Made by a program: the position numbers and the translations under genes. The notes under the pieces were generated by a model. The model saw nothing but the letters and a program-made list of their open reading frames with translations. It had not been told where the DNA came from and ran no database searches. This document shows, piece by piece, positions 27,562-36,040 of a stretch of 64,000 bases of DNA (the stretch's first letter is position 1; every line of letters begins with the position of its first letter). Origin of the DNA: Buttiauxella agrestis ATCC 33320 (GTDB lineage: Bacteria; Pseudomonadota; Gammaproteobacteria; Enterobacterales; Enterobacteriaceae); contig NZ_JMPI01000057.1 of NCBI RefSeq assembly GCF_000735355.1, forward strand, positions 79,795 to 143,794, given 5' to 3'.

Positions 27562-28692
27562 ATGGCTAAGGGTAAGAAAATTCAACTTTCCTTCCGCGCC
27601 CGACGCGACAAGGAAACCGGTACGGAAGTGCTTCGTTTAACGCCCCCGCACATCATTTGTCACCGCAATTATTTCTATCAAAAATGTTTTAGTCACGACG
27701 GGCAGCGGCTGATTTTCGGCGGCGCGTTCGAAGGGCACTGGAATTATTATGCGCTGGATTTAGAGAAACAAATTGCCACGCAGCTAACGGAAGGCGAAGG
27801 CGACAACACCTTCGGCGGATTTTTGTCGGCTGACGACCGGTCACTGTGGTATGTGAAAAACACCCGCGAACTACGCCGCGTCGATCTGGAGTCGCTCGAA
27901 GAATACGTCGTGTATGAAGTCGATGACGAATGGGTGGCTTACGGCACCTGGGTGGCGAATTCTGATTGCAGCCAACTGGTGGGGATTGAAATCAAAAAGA
28001 GCGACTGGTCACCGCTCACCACCTGGCAAAAATTCCGTGATTTCTATTTCACGAATCCGGAATGCCGTTTGATTCGTATTGATTTAAACAGCGGCGAGCA
28101 GCAAGTCATCCTGCAAGAAAAACGCTGGCTGGGCCATCCGATTTACCGTCCGTTCGACGACGAAACCGTCGCGTTTTGTCATGAAGGTCCGCGCGATGCT
28201 ATTGATGCCCGCATGTGGCTGATTAACCAGGATGGCAGCAATCTGCGTAAAGTTCGCCAGCATCAGGAAGGTGAGAGTTTTACTCATGAATTCTGGGTAC
28301 CGGACGGGTCTGCTCTCTATTACGTCGCGCATAAAGAAGGCGACGCGCACCGCTATTTGTGCAGCGCCGACCCGCAAACGCTGGAGAATCGTCAACTGCG
28401 TACCATTCCGCCATGCTCACATTTAATGAGCAACCACGACGGCTCGCTGGTTGTCGGAGACGGCGCACCGCATAAAACGGGAAATATCGATCTTAACGAT
28501 CCCTTCATTTGGGTGTTCGATCTTAAGAAAGGAACGCAGAAAGCGGTTTGTAGCCACAACACCTCCTGGAAAGTGTTGGATGGCGACCGTCAGGTGACGC
28601 ATCCACATCCGTCATTTAGCCCGGATAACCAATGGGTGCTCTACACCTCCGACGAAGAAGGCATGCCTGCGTTGTATTTAGCGAGGGTATAG
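27562..28692 (+). CDS. ogl: Oligogalacturonate lyase Ogl, copy 1
   Basis: A 376-residue PL22 seven-bladed beta-propeller lyase. It is cytoplasmic and cleaves short oligogalacturonides to 4,5-unsaturated galacturonate. The Mn2+/catalytic histidine stretches are conserved with copy 2: CHRNYFYQKCF, WLGHPIYRPFDDETVAFCHEGP, CSHLMSNHDG and QVTHPHPSFSPD. CAGGAGAATCG precedes the ATG. It is separated from togB by a terminator. It is about 15 residues shorter than copy 2, mainly at the C-terminal end and within one loop. Confidence 0.92.
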   Translation: MAKGKKIQLSFRARRDKETGTEVLRLTPPHIICHRNYFYQKCFSHDGQRLIFGGAFEGHWNYYALDLEKQIATQLTEGEGDNTFGGFLSADDRSLWYVKNTRELRRVDLESLEEYVVYEVDDEWVAYGTWVANSDCSQLVGIEIKKSDWSPLTTWQKFRDFYFTNPECRLIRIDLNSGEQQVILQEKRWLGHPIYRPFDDETVAFCHEGPRDAIDARMWLINQDGSNLRKVRQHQEGESFTHEFWVPDGSALYYVAHKEGDAHRYLCSADPQTLENRQLRTIPPCSHLMSNHDGSLVVGDGAPHKTGNIDLNDPFIWVFDLKKGTQKAVCSHNTSWKVLDGDRQVTHPHPSFSPDNQWVLYTSDEEGMPALYLARV

Positions 28693-28693
28693 A

Positions 28694-28727
28694 TATAAAA
28701 AAACCTCCTGAAAATCAGGAGGTTTCT
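28694..28727. terminator. Terminator between ogl copy 1 and kduD
   Basis: AACCTCCTG / CAGGAGGTT stem with an AAAAT loop at 28702-28724. The run of As on its left makes it a strong terminator for minus-strand kduD; it may also serve ogl. Confidence 0.82.
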
Positions 28728-28741
28728 ACTTCGCTTGCGTT

Positions 28742-28820
28742 TGTCGGGGGCGCTACGCTTGCCCGACCTACCGAAAGGATTGGATTTTGTAGGGTGGATA
28801 AGCGCCAGCGCCATCCACCG
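28742..28820. repeat. REP-like element pair
   Basis: Two hairpins in tandem. One is built on GTCGGG ... GCCCGAC (28743-28767), the other GGTGGAT ... ATCCACC (28793-28819, with AAGCGCCAGCGCC inside). The second form recurs at 50119-50145 and 54597-54623, so it is a dispersed repetitive extragenic palindrome family of this genome. Confidence 0.75.
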
Positions 28821-28837
28821 TTTACATCAATCCTAAA

Positions 28838-29599
28838 TTAACGCGCTAACCAGCCGCCATCAACCGCAACGGTGTAACCGTTGATGTAATCAGAAGCGGT
28901 TGATGCCAGGAACACGATTGGACCTTTCAGATCTTCTGGCAGACCCCAACGACCCGCTGGGATACGCTCAAGGATTGCCGCGCTACGCTCTTCGTCAGCA
29001 CGCAGTTGCTGAGTATTGTTGGTCGCCATATAACCCGGGGCGATAGCATTCACGTTGATACCGTGTTGCGCCCACTCGTTCGCCAGCAGACGGGTCACGC
29101 CCATCACCGCGCTCTTAGATGCGGTGTAAGAAGGAACGCGGATACCGCCCTGGTAAGAAAGCATAGAAGCGATGTTGATGATTTTGCCGCCTTTGCCCTG
29201 AGCAATGAACTGGCGAGCCACAGCCTGAGACATAAAGAACACGCTCTTGATGTTCAGGTTCATCACGTCGTCCCAGTCTTTTTCGCTGAAGTTGATCGCG
29301 TCTTCGCGACGAATAAGACCCGCATTGTTCACCAGGATGTCGATTTGGCCGAACTCAGCAACCGCACGCTCCAGCAGCGACGGAATACCATCAATCTGAC
29401 GCAGGTCAGCAGTCAGGCTCAGGAAGCGACGGCCCATCGCGGTCACGCGCTCGATGGTTTCAGTTGGCTCAACAATGTTGATACCCACGATGTCACAGCC
29501 CGCTTCTGCCAGACCGATAGCCATACCCTGGCCCAGGCCAGTATCACAACCTGTCACAACAGCAACTTTACCTTCCAGGGAGAACGAATCCAAAATCAT
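28838..29599 (-). CDS. kduD: 2-dehydro-3-deoxy-D-gluconate 5-dehydrogenase KduD
   Basis: Short-chain dehydrogenase (253 residues, identical length to E. coli) that reduces 2,5-diketo-3-deoxygluconate to KDG in pectin catabolism. The NAD(P) motif TGCDTGLGQG (about residues 17-26) and the catalytic YTASK (Y about 158) are intact. The usual partner kduI is not next to it or elsewhere in the window. It has KdgR boxes upstream at 29739-29777 and is divergent from the second ogl. Confidence 0.95.
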   Translation of the reverse strand: MILDSFSLEGKVAVVTGCDTGLGQGMAIGLAEAGCDIVGINIVEPTETIERVTAMGRRFLSLTADLRQIDGIPSLLERAVAEFGQIDILVNNAGLIRREDAINFSEKDWDDVMNLNIKSVFFMSQAVARQFIAQGKGGKIINIASMLSYQGGIRVPSYTASKSAVMGVTRLLANEWAQHGINVNAIAPGYMATNNTQQLRADEERSAAILERIPAGRWGLPEDLKGPIVFLASTASDYINGYTVAVDGGWLAR

Positions 29600-29990
29600 G
29601 TAGGTTTCCTTTTTTATACGGGCTTGCTGTTAGCGCAAGCATCTCGGGGAAAATTTGTCTGCGCTAACTGCGCCATTCATAAATCACTTACGGTAAAAAC
29701 AGTGTTCCGTAATCTTTGATGGAGTAATACTAATCTTGTTGAAACCTCTTTTCAATTATAAATGAAACGATGTTTCAACTTTTGAGAGATAGTTTTCAAA
29801 TTTGATATTCCGATCACGGTTACCCGCCATTTTTCCCGCCTGATCCATCAGTCTGATAAAAGTATTGTGAATGTTGTCACCGTTTAGTGAATGCAATCAC
29901 ACATATTGAAACAATGTTTTGATAAATTAACACCAGAAGTTCGAACATAAATTTTCGGCAGATATGAATTGCCATTTAAAGGAGAGCATC
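29600..29990. promoter_or_regulatory. Divergent kduD / ogl2 control region: KdgR boxes and tandem CRP sites
   Basis: Near kduD: TTGAAACCTCTTTTCAA (29739-29755, degenerate) and TGAAACGATGTTTCA (29763-29777, near-perfect KdgR box). Near ogl2: CRP-like TGTGA-N6-TCACC (29866-29881) and AGTGA-N6-TCACA (29886-29901), each 9 of 10 conserved bases. They are followed by the KdgR-like TGAAACAATGTTTTG (29907-29921). Centres of the last three sites are spaced about 20 bp, i.e. two helical turns each. This suggests CRP activation with KdgR repression. Confidence 0.78.
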
Positions 29991-31166
29991 ATGGCTAAAG
30001 GTATGCGGGTTAAACTGGTTTATGAAGTGAGCCAGGACCCAGACACAGGCGTCGAAGTCACCCGCTTAACGCCACCGGAAGTAACGTGTCATCGTAATTA
30101 CTTCTATCAAAAATGCTTTACTCAGGATGGCAGTAAACTCCTGTTTGCTGGCGAATTTGACGGCAACTGGAACTACTATCTGCTGGATATCGCAGCCGCC
30201 GAAGCGGTGCAACTGACTGAAGGAATGGGCGACAACACGTTTGGTGGCTTCCTCTCTCCGGATGACAAATCCCTCTATTATGTGAAGAACGAGCGCACGC
30301 TACTGGAAGTCAATCTTGAAACATTGGTTGAACGCGAAGTGTATCGCGTACCGGAAGATTGGGTGGGTTACGGCACCTGGGTGGCAAACAGCGATTGCAC
30401 CAAATTAGTCGGTATCGAAATTTCCAAAGACGATTGGGTTCCGTTGAACGACTGGAAAATCTTCCATGACTTCTTCCACAAAGGCCCAAATTGCCGCTTA
30501 CTGCGCGTTGATTTGCAAACCGGCGAAAGCGCCGTTATTCATCAGGAAAAAAACTGGCTCGGTCACCCGATTTATCGCCCGTTCGATGACAACACTGTCG
30601 CGTTCTGCCACGAAGGCCCGCATGATTTGGTCGATGCGCGGATGTGGATGGTCAACGAAGACGGCAGCAATGTGCGTAAAGTTAAAGAACACGCAGAAGG
30701 CGAAAGCTGCACCCATGAATTCTGGGTACCAAACGGCTCATCGCTGATGTACGTTTCTTATTTGAAAGGCCAGCAAGGCCGAACTATTTATAGCTACAAC
30801 CCGGACAACGGAATTAACGAAGAAGTGATGCAGATGCCTGCATGTTCTCATTTGATGAGCAACTTTGACGGCACGCTACTGGTAGGCGATGGCTCAGGTA
30901 CGCCGGTCGATGTTAAAGATACCAGCGGTTATACCATTGATAACGATCCTTATTTGTATGCATTCGACGTGGCGAAGAAAGCTTATTTCCGCGTTGCTCG
31001 CCACGATACATCCTGGGCGACATTTGCTAATAGCCGCCAGGTAACGCACCCGCATCCTTCCTTTACACCAGACGACAGCGCAATATTGTTTAGCTCAGAT
31101 AAAGACGGTAAACCGGCACTGTATATTGCAAAAATGCCTGCGAACCCAGAATTAATTCCCGCCTGA
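29991..31166 (+). CDS. ogl: Oligogalacturonate lyase Ogl, copy 2
   Basis: A 391-residue PL22 lyase, the length of classical Ogl (388). It shares all conserved stretches with copy 1 (CHRNYFYQKCF, HPIYRPFDDNTVAFCHEGP, CSHLMSNFDG, QVTHPHPSFTPDD) but has diverged clearly, so the duplication is not recent. The ATG at 29991 is preceded by AAAGGAGAG; the longer frame from 29964 is not used. It has its own CRP/KdgR promoter and strong terminator. It occupies the place where E. coli has kduI, between kduD and yqeF. Confidence 0.93.
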   Translation: MAKGMRVKLVYEVSQDPDTGVEVTRLTPPEVTCHRNYFYQKCFTQDGSKLLFAGEFDGNWNYYLLDIAAAEAVQLTEGMGDNTFGGFLSPDDKSLYYVKNERTLLEVNLETLVEREVYRVPEDWVGYGTWVANSDCTKLVGIEISKDDWVPLNDWKIFHDFFHKGPNCRLLRVDLQTGESAVIHQEKNWLGHPIYRPFDDNTVAFCHEGPHDLVDARMWMVNEDGSNVRKVKEHAEGESCTHEFWVPNGSSLMYVSYLKGQQGRTIYSYNPDNGINEEVMQMPACSHLMSNFDGTLLVGDGSGTPVDVKDTSGYTIDNDPYLYAFDVAKKAYFRVARHDTSWATFANSRQVTHPHPSFTPDDSAILFSSDKDGKPALYIAKMPANPELIPA

Positions 31167-31196
31167 TAGAAATATAGTGTGTCCTGTGTAGGCCTT

Positions 31197-31223
31197 GCCC
31201 TCTCATAAAGAGAGGGCTTTTTT
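31197..31223 (+). terminator. Terminator of ogl copy 2
   Basis: Perfect stem GCCCTCTC / GAGAGGGC, loop ATAAA, then six Ts. Confidence 0.92.
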
Positions 31224-31264
31224 ATATTATTTGTACTTCAATTAACACCCAACATAATTAAGAT

Positions 31265-31293
31265 ATAAAAAAGCCCCCGCAAAGGCGGAGGCT
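31265..31293 (-). terminator. Terminator of kdgM
   Basis: A stem AGCCCCCGC / GCGGAGGCT with one mismatch and an AAAG loop. On the minus strand it is followed by a T-run (complement of the As at 31266-31272). Confidence 0.82.
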
Positions 31294-31333
31294 GTTTGAA
31301 AGGGTATTAATGAATGAAGTTATTAATGCACTA

Positions 31334-32029
31334 TTAGAAGCTGTATGCCACACCGACACGTAAACGGGTCTGGCGATCGTCACGGTCATTCACACCGACG
31401 TTGCCGACTTCACCATATGGAGCCCAATTTTTATCCAGTTTGTAAGCTAACTTCACATTATATTCTTGAGAATAAGGTTTGTTATTATTACGTGCGTTAC
31501 CTTCTTCACTACGCGCATAAACGTAGTTCAGCTCTGTACGCCAGTCACCCATCACAAAACCAGCCCACGCATCACCACGGTTCACTTTATCATCTTCTTT
31601 ATTCGCGCTTGCCGGGTAACGGGTGTAGTCATAACGGTAGCGGACTGCGACATAGAAACCATTGTCGAAGCTATATTGTGCGCGCAAGTTTGGCTTATAA
31701 ATAGTACGACTGTCGTTACTTTCAATATTAAAACCTGGTGTTAACGAGAAGTTTTTATTGGCTTTCCATTGCCAGCTAATCGCTTCTTCATGTCCATTAC
31801 CGATGAAATCAGCAAATGGCTGATCGGTATTATCACCGCCTGATTTCCATTTCGCTTCAACAGAGAAACCAAAACCATTTGCAAAACGATGCGAAACTGA
31901 GACGCGGTCAGCGTTGGTTTTATCCGTCTTACCACCGTCAATGTATTCATGGCGTAAGTCGACGGTTACAGCCTGTGCTGCAAAAGAAGCACCAATCAAC
32001 ATTGCCAGACCCAGAGTTTTCTTCAACAT
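31334..32029 (-). CDS. kdgM: Oligogalacturonide-specific outer-membrane porin KdgM
   Basis: A 231-residue KdgM/NanC-family monomeric 12-strand barrel that lets oligogalacturonides cross the outer membrane. The signal peptide is MLKKTLGLAMLIGASFAAQA, cleaved before VTVDLRHEYID. The mature chain has alternating aromatic strands and ends in the outer-membrane signature GVAYSF with a C-terminal Phe. A KdgR box lies 17 bp before the ATG. It completes the route KdgM, TogMNAB, Ogl, KdgF, KduD. Confidence 0.93.
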   Translation of the reverse strand: MLKKTLGLAMLIGASFAAQAVTVDLRHEYIDGGKTDKTNADRVSVSHRFANGFGFSVEAKWKSGGDNTDQPFADFIGNGHEEAISWQWKANKNFSLTPGFNIESNDSRTIYKPNLRAQYSFDNGFYVAVRYRYDYTRYPASANKEDDKVNRGDAWAGFVMGDWRTELNYVYARSEEGNARNNNKPYSQEYNVKLAYKLDKNWAPYGEVGNVGVNDRDDRQTRLRVGVAYSF

Positions 32030-32495
32030 GTTTCTAATCCCTCATTGAAATATCGTTTCATTATTATGAAACTGGATTTTATTTTTAAATGAACAATATT
32101 TTAGTGATCGGGATCGTAAATGTTTATGTCAAAATACACACATGGCAATATTCGTGACGACTATCAACAAAACAAACATCAAAGCCTGACATTTGACGAC
32201 AGGCATCACATTAAAAGTGCCAAAAACACTTTTAAAAAAGCATTTCAACGATGTTTAAGTTTATTTACACAGCAATACAACCAGACTTAAATAAAATTAA
32301 ATCGCCGGATTTCTTAATAATAAAATTAAGAAATGAATAAAAATATGTGACGCAGTTAAATAAAAAGGGGTGAGAGTGTGATCTATATACAAGAAAAAAG
32401 CCTTCCGCTGGGAAGGCTTTAATTTACGCTGGTTAGTTTTGTCGGATGACGCTGCTGTACGACCTACGCTTGCGCTTTAAGAATGATGGGTACTG
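32030..32495. promoter_or_regulatory. kdgM upstream region with KdgR box
   Basis: TGAAATATCGTTTCA at 32046-32060 is a symmetric KdgR-type box (GAAA-N5-TTTC with both flanking T/A) just upstream of kdgM. A further half-site-like ATGAAACT follows at about 32066. The remaining 300 bp are AT-rich without a gene. A yqeF terminator (32397-32420) and a degenerate REP-like hairpin (about 32433-32460, GTCGGATGACGC ...) lie at the far end. Confidence 0.75.
32391..32420 (-). terminator. Terminator of yqeF
   Basis: Perfect 10-bp stem AAAGCCTTCC / GGAAGGCTTT with a GCTG loop. A T-rich stretch follows on the minus strand. Confidence 0.85.
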
Positions 32496-33677
32496 TTAAT
32501 CTCGTTCAATTGCCAGGGCAACACCCTGCCCGCCGCCAATACACAACGTCGCCAGTCCTTTTTTGGCGTCTCGCTTGATCATTTCATGCACCAGAGACAC
32601 CAGGATTCGGCAGCCCGACGCACCGATTGGGTGCCCCAGGGCTAGCGCACCACCGTTAACATTCACTTTGCGCTCGTCCCATTCCAGCATTTTACCTACT
32701 GAAAGCGCCTGGGCCGCAAAGGCTTCGTTGGCTTCAATAAGATCAAGCTCTTCCAGCGTCCAGCCTGCTCGCTCAAGGCAACGCTGAGTCGCCGTCACTG
32801 GCGCAATCCCCATATAGGCGGGATCCACTCCAACGCTGGCGAAAGCCCGAATGCGTGCCAGAACCGGTAAATTCAGCTCTTCGGCTTTGCTGGCACTCAT
32901 CATTAACACCGCTGCGGCGCCGTCATTAATTGAAGAGGCATTTCCTGCTGTCACGCTTCCCTGAATATCGAAGGTTGGTCGTAATTGCGCCAGGGCTTCG
33001 GCACTGGCATCGGTACGTGGCTGTTCGTCAGTATCAACAATCACCAGTTTTCCGCTATTCGACTCAAACGCCACCGGGACGATTTCATCTTTAAAACGCC
33101 CGGCATCAATTGCCGCCCGCGCTTTGTGTTGTGATGCCAACGCGTAAGCATCCTGGCTTTCACGGCTAATACCGTATTCGCGAGCGAGGTTTTCAGCGGT
33201 GACGCCCATGTGGTAATCATTGAACGCGTCCCACAAGCCATCGTGAACCAGGCTGTCGATGAGTTGGGAATTGCCTAACCCCGCGCCGTTTCGGCTATCG
33301 GCCAAAACATGTGGCGCGCGGCTCATGTTTTCCTGCCCGCCCGCAATCACTACATCCGCCTCACCGCATTGAATAGCCTGCGTCGCAAGATGCAGCGCTT
33401 TCAGGCCAGATCCGCACACGTCATTGATGGTGATGGCGGAAACAGACCAGGGTAAACCGCTGTTCAGTGCGGTCTGTCGTGCCGGATTTTGCCCGGCGCC
33501 TGCCGTCAAAACCTGCCCAAGAATAACTTCATCGACTTCCTGCTCGCTCACACCGCTGCGTTCAAGCAAGGCTTTCACTACTGCACTTCCCAGCTCCGAG
33601 GCGCTGCGCGGGGAAAGCGCCCCCTGAAAGCAGCCGATGGGCGTGCGTGCCGCTCCCACGATGACGACATCTTTCAT
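32496..33677 (-). CDS. yqeF: Acetyl-CoA C-acetyltransferase YqeF (thiolase)
   Basis: A 393-residue biosynthetic-type thiolase, the same length as E. coli YqeF. The active-site cysteine lies in NDVCGSGLKA (about C88). The histidine is in NGGALALGHPIGASG and the second cysteine in LCIGGGQG. It condenses or cleaves acetoacetyl-CoA. GGAGAAAACA precedes the ATG. Its place next to the kdu region matches E. coli and marks return to the backbone. Confidence 0.94.
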   Translation of the reverse strand: MKDVVIVGAARTPIGCFQGALSPRSASELGSAVVKALLERSGVSEQEVDEVILGQVLTAGAGQNPARQTALNSGLPWSVSAITINDVCGSGLKALHLATQAIQCGEADVVIAGGQENMSRAPHVLADSRNGAGLGNSQLIDSLVHDGLWDAFNDYHMGVTAENLAREYGISRESQDAYALASQHKARAAIDAGRFKDEIVPVAFESNSGKLVIVDTDEQPRTDASAEALAQLRPTFDIQGSVTAGNASSINDGAAAVLMMSASKAEELNLPVLARIRAFASVGVDPAYMGIAPVTATQRCLERAGWTLEELDLIEANEAFAAQALSVGKMLEWDERKVNVNGGALALGHPIGASGCRILVSLVHEMIKRDAKKGLATLCIGGGQGVALAIERD

Positions 33678-33715
33678 TGTTTTCTCCGCAACGTTTGACT
33701 GCTAACCAGGAATGT

Positions 33716-34726
33716 TTAAAAGCCCCGACGATGCGCCTTTTCGACATACATCGCCGTATCGGCTTCACGCAAAGCCGTATCGTGGTCAGTCTCAGCCGGA
33801 TTGACCGCGACGACACCGATACTCGGGCCTGCATAATTAATCACACTGGAATGTAGCTGAAACTCGCCGGTCAGCAAGTTCGAGAGGCGAATTTTGAATG
33901 CCTGCGCAGCATGTTGTGCTTCGTCAGTATTTGACGGCCCAAATCCCGCCACGATAAATTCATCACCGCCGACGCGTCCGATGATCTCGTCAGGGCGCGT
34001 TCCCTTTTGCAAACGCTGGCCTATTTCACACAAGAAGTCGTCCCCAGCTTCATGGCCGTGGATATCGTTAATCTCTTTAAAATCATCCAGATCAGCAAAT
34101 GCCAGCAGCACAAATCGGGCGTCGTCGCGGGCCTGTGAAAAGAGTTTGGGTAACTGTTCAAACACCGCGCGGCGGTTGGGCAAACCGGTCAGCTCATCCG
34201 TGTAACTGGCGGTCGTGAGCGCGGCATTGGCCTGCTGTAACTGCTGCAAAAGCTGTTCATTCTGAATCTGTTGCGCAATCAGCTGCGCAAAGAGTTGCAA
34301 CACTTGCTCACTGCGGTCAGTCAAAATACGATGCTCAGAACTGGCCGCGCACAGCGTGCCATATAAAGATCCATCCGCGAGCGTCACCGGGGTGCTGACA
34401 TACGTCGTGATCCCCAATGCTTTCGCCGCCTGCGAATCCCCCCAGACTTTTGCCACATCGCTGGTATAACGCTTGCCTTCATCCAATGCACGCTTGCAAA
34501 GCGTATCGCCCCACGGCACTGAAAGGCCTTCAGGAATCTGCATCTGGCGGGTATTTCGGGCAAAAAGAATGTGCTGAAAACTGCCATCCGGTTCAATACG
34601 AGTCAGGTAAGTGGACTCCATATTGGTCACCAATTCGAGCATCTCAAGCAACTGTCGGACAAGTCCTTCAAGCGTATATTCAGATTCTAACGCGGTGGAA
34701 ATGCGCTCGATAAGATTGTCAGACAT
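33716..34726 (-). CDS. GAF-GGDEF diguanylate cyclase
   Basis: A 336-residue cytoplasmic protein: GAF sensor (about residues 15-160) and GGDEF (about 170-335). The active site is GRVGGDEF, so c-di-GMP synthesis from 2 GTP is expected. The allosteric I-site position reads RPDE rather than RxxD, so product inhibition may be weak or absent. It has no membrane segment. It lies 38 bp upstream of yqeF but is functionally tied to the c-di-GMP cluster to its right. Translation signals are weak. Confidence 0.9.
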   Translation of the reverse strand: MSDNLIERISTALESEYTLEGLVRQLLEMLELVTNMESTYLTRIEPDGSFQHILFARNTRQMQIPEGLSVPWGDTLCKRALDEGKRYTSDVAKVWGDSQAAKALGITTYVSTPVTLADGSLYGTLCAASSEHRILTDRSEQVLQLFAQLIAQQIQNEQLLQQLQQANAALTTASYTDELTGLPNRRAVFEQLPKLFSQARDDARFVLLAFADLDDFKEINDIHGHEAGDDFLCEIGQRLQKGTRPDEIIGRVGGDEFIVAGFGPSNTDEAQHAAQAFKIRLSNLLTGEFQLHSSVINYAGPSIGVVAVNPAETDHDTALREADTAMYVEKAHRRGF

Positions 34727-35151
34727 TTTTCGTTAACCCAGGGAGGCGATCTTAGATGTGCACTTTTAACATATTTTGGATGTGAGTTCCGCTGCCATTT
34801 ATGGCATTTGAGGGGGCAACTATGGCGGTATGGTGATATTCCGTTCACCCGAAAGTTCTCAGATCCTATATAGATCAATGAACGGTGAACGACTTAGGGT
34901 GGCCACCGTCGCCACCCTAAGAACCCGGACTCCCGGCAAATCAATCGCCGCAAGCGGTAAACACCGTTTTTCACCCAACATTCGCGAACAACCCTGAACG
35001 TTGGGGGTAAGCTGGGGTTTACCGCGCAGCGGCAATTTAATCACCGGGCGACGGGGTCGCCAGGGGGATGTCGTTATCCACCTGGCACGTTCACCGTTCG
35101 CAGATTTATGTGGGATCGAATAACGTACAGGTGGACGGAAAACAACAAGAC
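34727..35151. other. Structured non-coding region with nested inverted repeats
   Basis: No gene is supported in these 425 bp. It contains a perfect 11-bp hairpin CTTAGGGTGGC / GCCACCCTAAG (34893-34921). A 12-bp inverted repeat GAACGGTGAACG / CGTTCACCGTTC (34880-34891 and 35088-35099) encloses nested complementary arms. These are GCCGC..GCGGTAAAC (about 34947-34961) with GTTTACCGC..GCGGC (about 35018-35033), and ACCCAAC with GTTGGGGGT between them. Outside, TCCACCTG (35077) pairs with CAGGTGGA (35128). The whole could fold into one long branched structure. It may be a mobile palindromic element, a structured RNA or a processed spacer; I cannot name it. Confidence 0.6.
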
Positions 35152-35535
35152 TTATAGATTCCCCAGGGACGATCCCACAGGCCAACTCAATAACCCACTA
35201 AATCCCTCATCCCACACCAAAGCCCTGAGCGCCGGTAGCTGGCAGCACGGCTTTAATAATTCAGGCAAAGGATAAATATCTCCCGGCGATAACTGCACAT
35301 TCTCCAGTTTCCCCCACAAATACCACCCCTGCTCCACATTGCTTGCTGGAACAATCAGATGCAGATGCATCCCTTCTTCGGGTTCGTCAGGCAACCCTAA
35401 CCATTGGCTTAAGCGCGGAATGTCTTCGGCTTCATAAACAACCAATGAACAGCGCTGCACCTGAGTAGCAGGAATATAGAAGCGCTGGTTTCCCAGCGTG
35501 ATGCGCACCGCCGCAAGACTAAGCCCTTGAGTCAT
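35152..35535 (-). CDS. Small CheW-like protein, end of chemosensory operon
   Basis: A 127-residue protein with a recognisable CheW-type beginning (AAVRITLGNQRFYIPATQVQRC) but shorter than CheW and with an unusual middle. It overlaps the end of cheW by 17 bp and is the last gene of the operon. It could be a second coupling protein, as WspB and WspD are in Pseudomonas, or a domain that competes for CheA or MCP binding. Family assignment is moderate; the function is inferred from position. Confidence 0.6.
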   Translation of the reverse strand: MTQGLSLAAVRITLGNQRFYIPATQVQRCSLVVYEAEDIPRLSQWLGLPDEPEEGMHLHLIVPASNVEQGWYLWGKLENVQLSPGDIYPLPELLKPCCQLPALRALVWDEGFSGLLSWPVGSSLGNL

Positions 35536-36040
35536 AGCCGCTGGTTTCCAGGTAACGTGCGAAGACTAAATCCAGATCCAGTAACGCAAAATATTCGGAA
35601 CCGACAGGCACAATGCCGACCACGATTTTCTGCATAGTGGCCGATAAGTTATCCGCTGCCGGGTGAATCTGGCTCTCGGCAACTTCCAGCACATCAATTA
35701 ACTTATCGACCAGAATACCGCTTTGCATTTTCTGGCCACGGCCAATCAGAATGGTGCGTTTACCCGCGTCCGTTGCAGGTGTGTCGAGCAGCTGATTAAT
35801 ATTAATCACAGATTCAACGCGTCCCCGGTAATTAATCACCCCTTCCAGAGAAGGCGGGCAACCAGGCACCCACGAAACCGGGCGTTCTGCCATAATTTCT
35901 TTGATTTGCGAGCCGTAAAACGCGAATTTCTTCTCCGCCAGTTTGAATAACACCAGGCTGCATTGCGGTTCATCAACGTTGGTGATTTCGCGGTTTTCGT
36001 CTTGATAGTGACTTAAAATGTGTTCCAATTGCTCGCTCAT
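35519..36040 (-). CDS. cheW: CheW-type coupling protein
   Basis: A 173-residue protein with one CheW domain (about residues 25-165: CSLVLFKLAEKKFAFYGSQIKEIM, GVINYRGRVESVININQLL, then ILVDKLIDVLEV). It links the MCP to the hybrid CheA. ATGA overlap with the upstream GGDEF gene shows translational coupling. The acidic N-terminal 20 residues are extra. Confidence 0.9.
   Translation of the reverse strand: MSEQLEHILSHYQDENREITNVDEPQCSLVLFKLAEKKFAFYGSQIKEIMAERPVSWVPGCPPSLEGVINYRGRVESVININQLLDTPATDAGKRTILIGRGQKMQSGILVDKLIDVLEVAESQIHPAADNLSATMQKIVVGIVPVGSEYFALLDLDLVFARYLETSGYDSRA

Noticed and set aside
34859..35185. 108-codon open frame on the minus strand next to the small CheW-like gene
   Set aside because: It runs through the nested inverted repeats of the structured region and overlaps the cheW-like end in another frame. 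Its arginine/proline-rich product looks like translation of a palindromic element.
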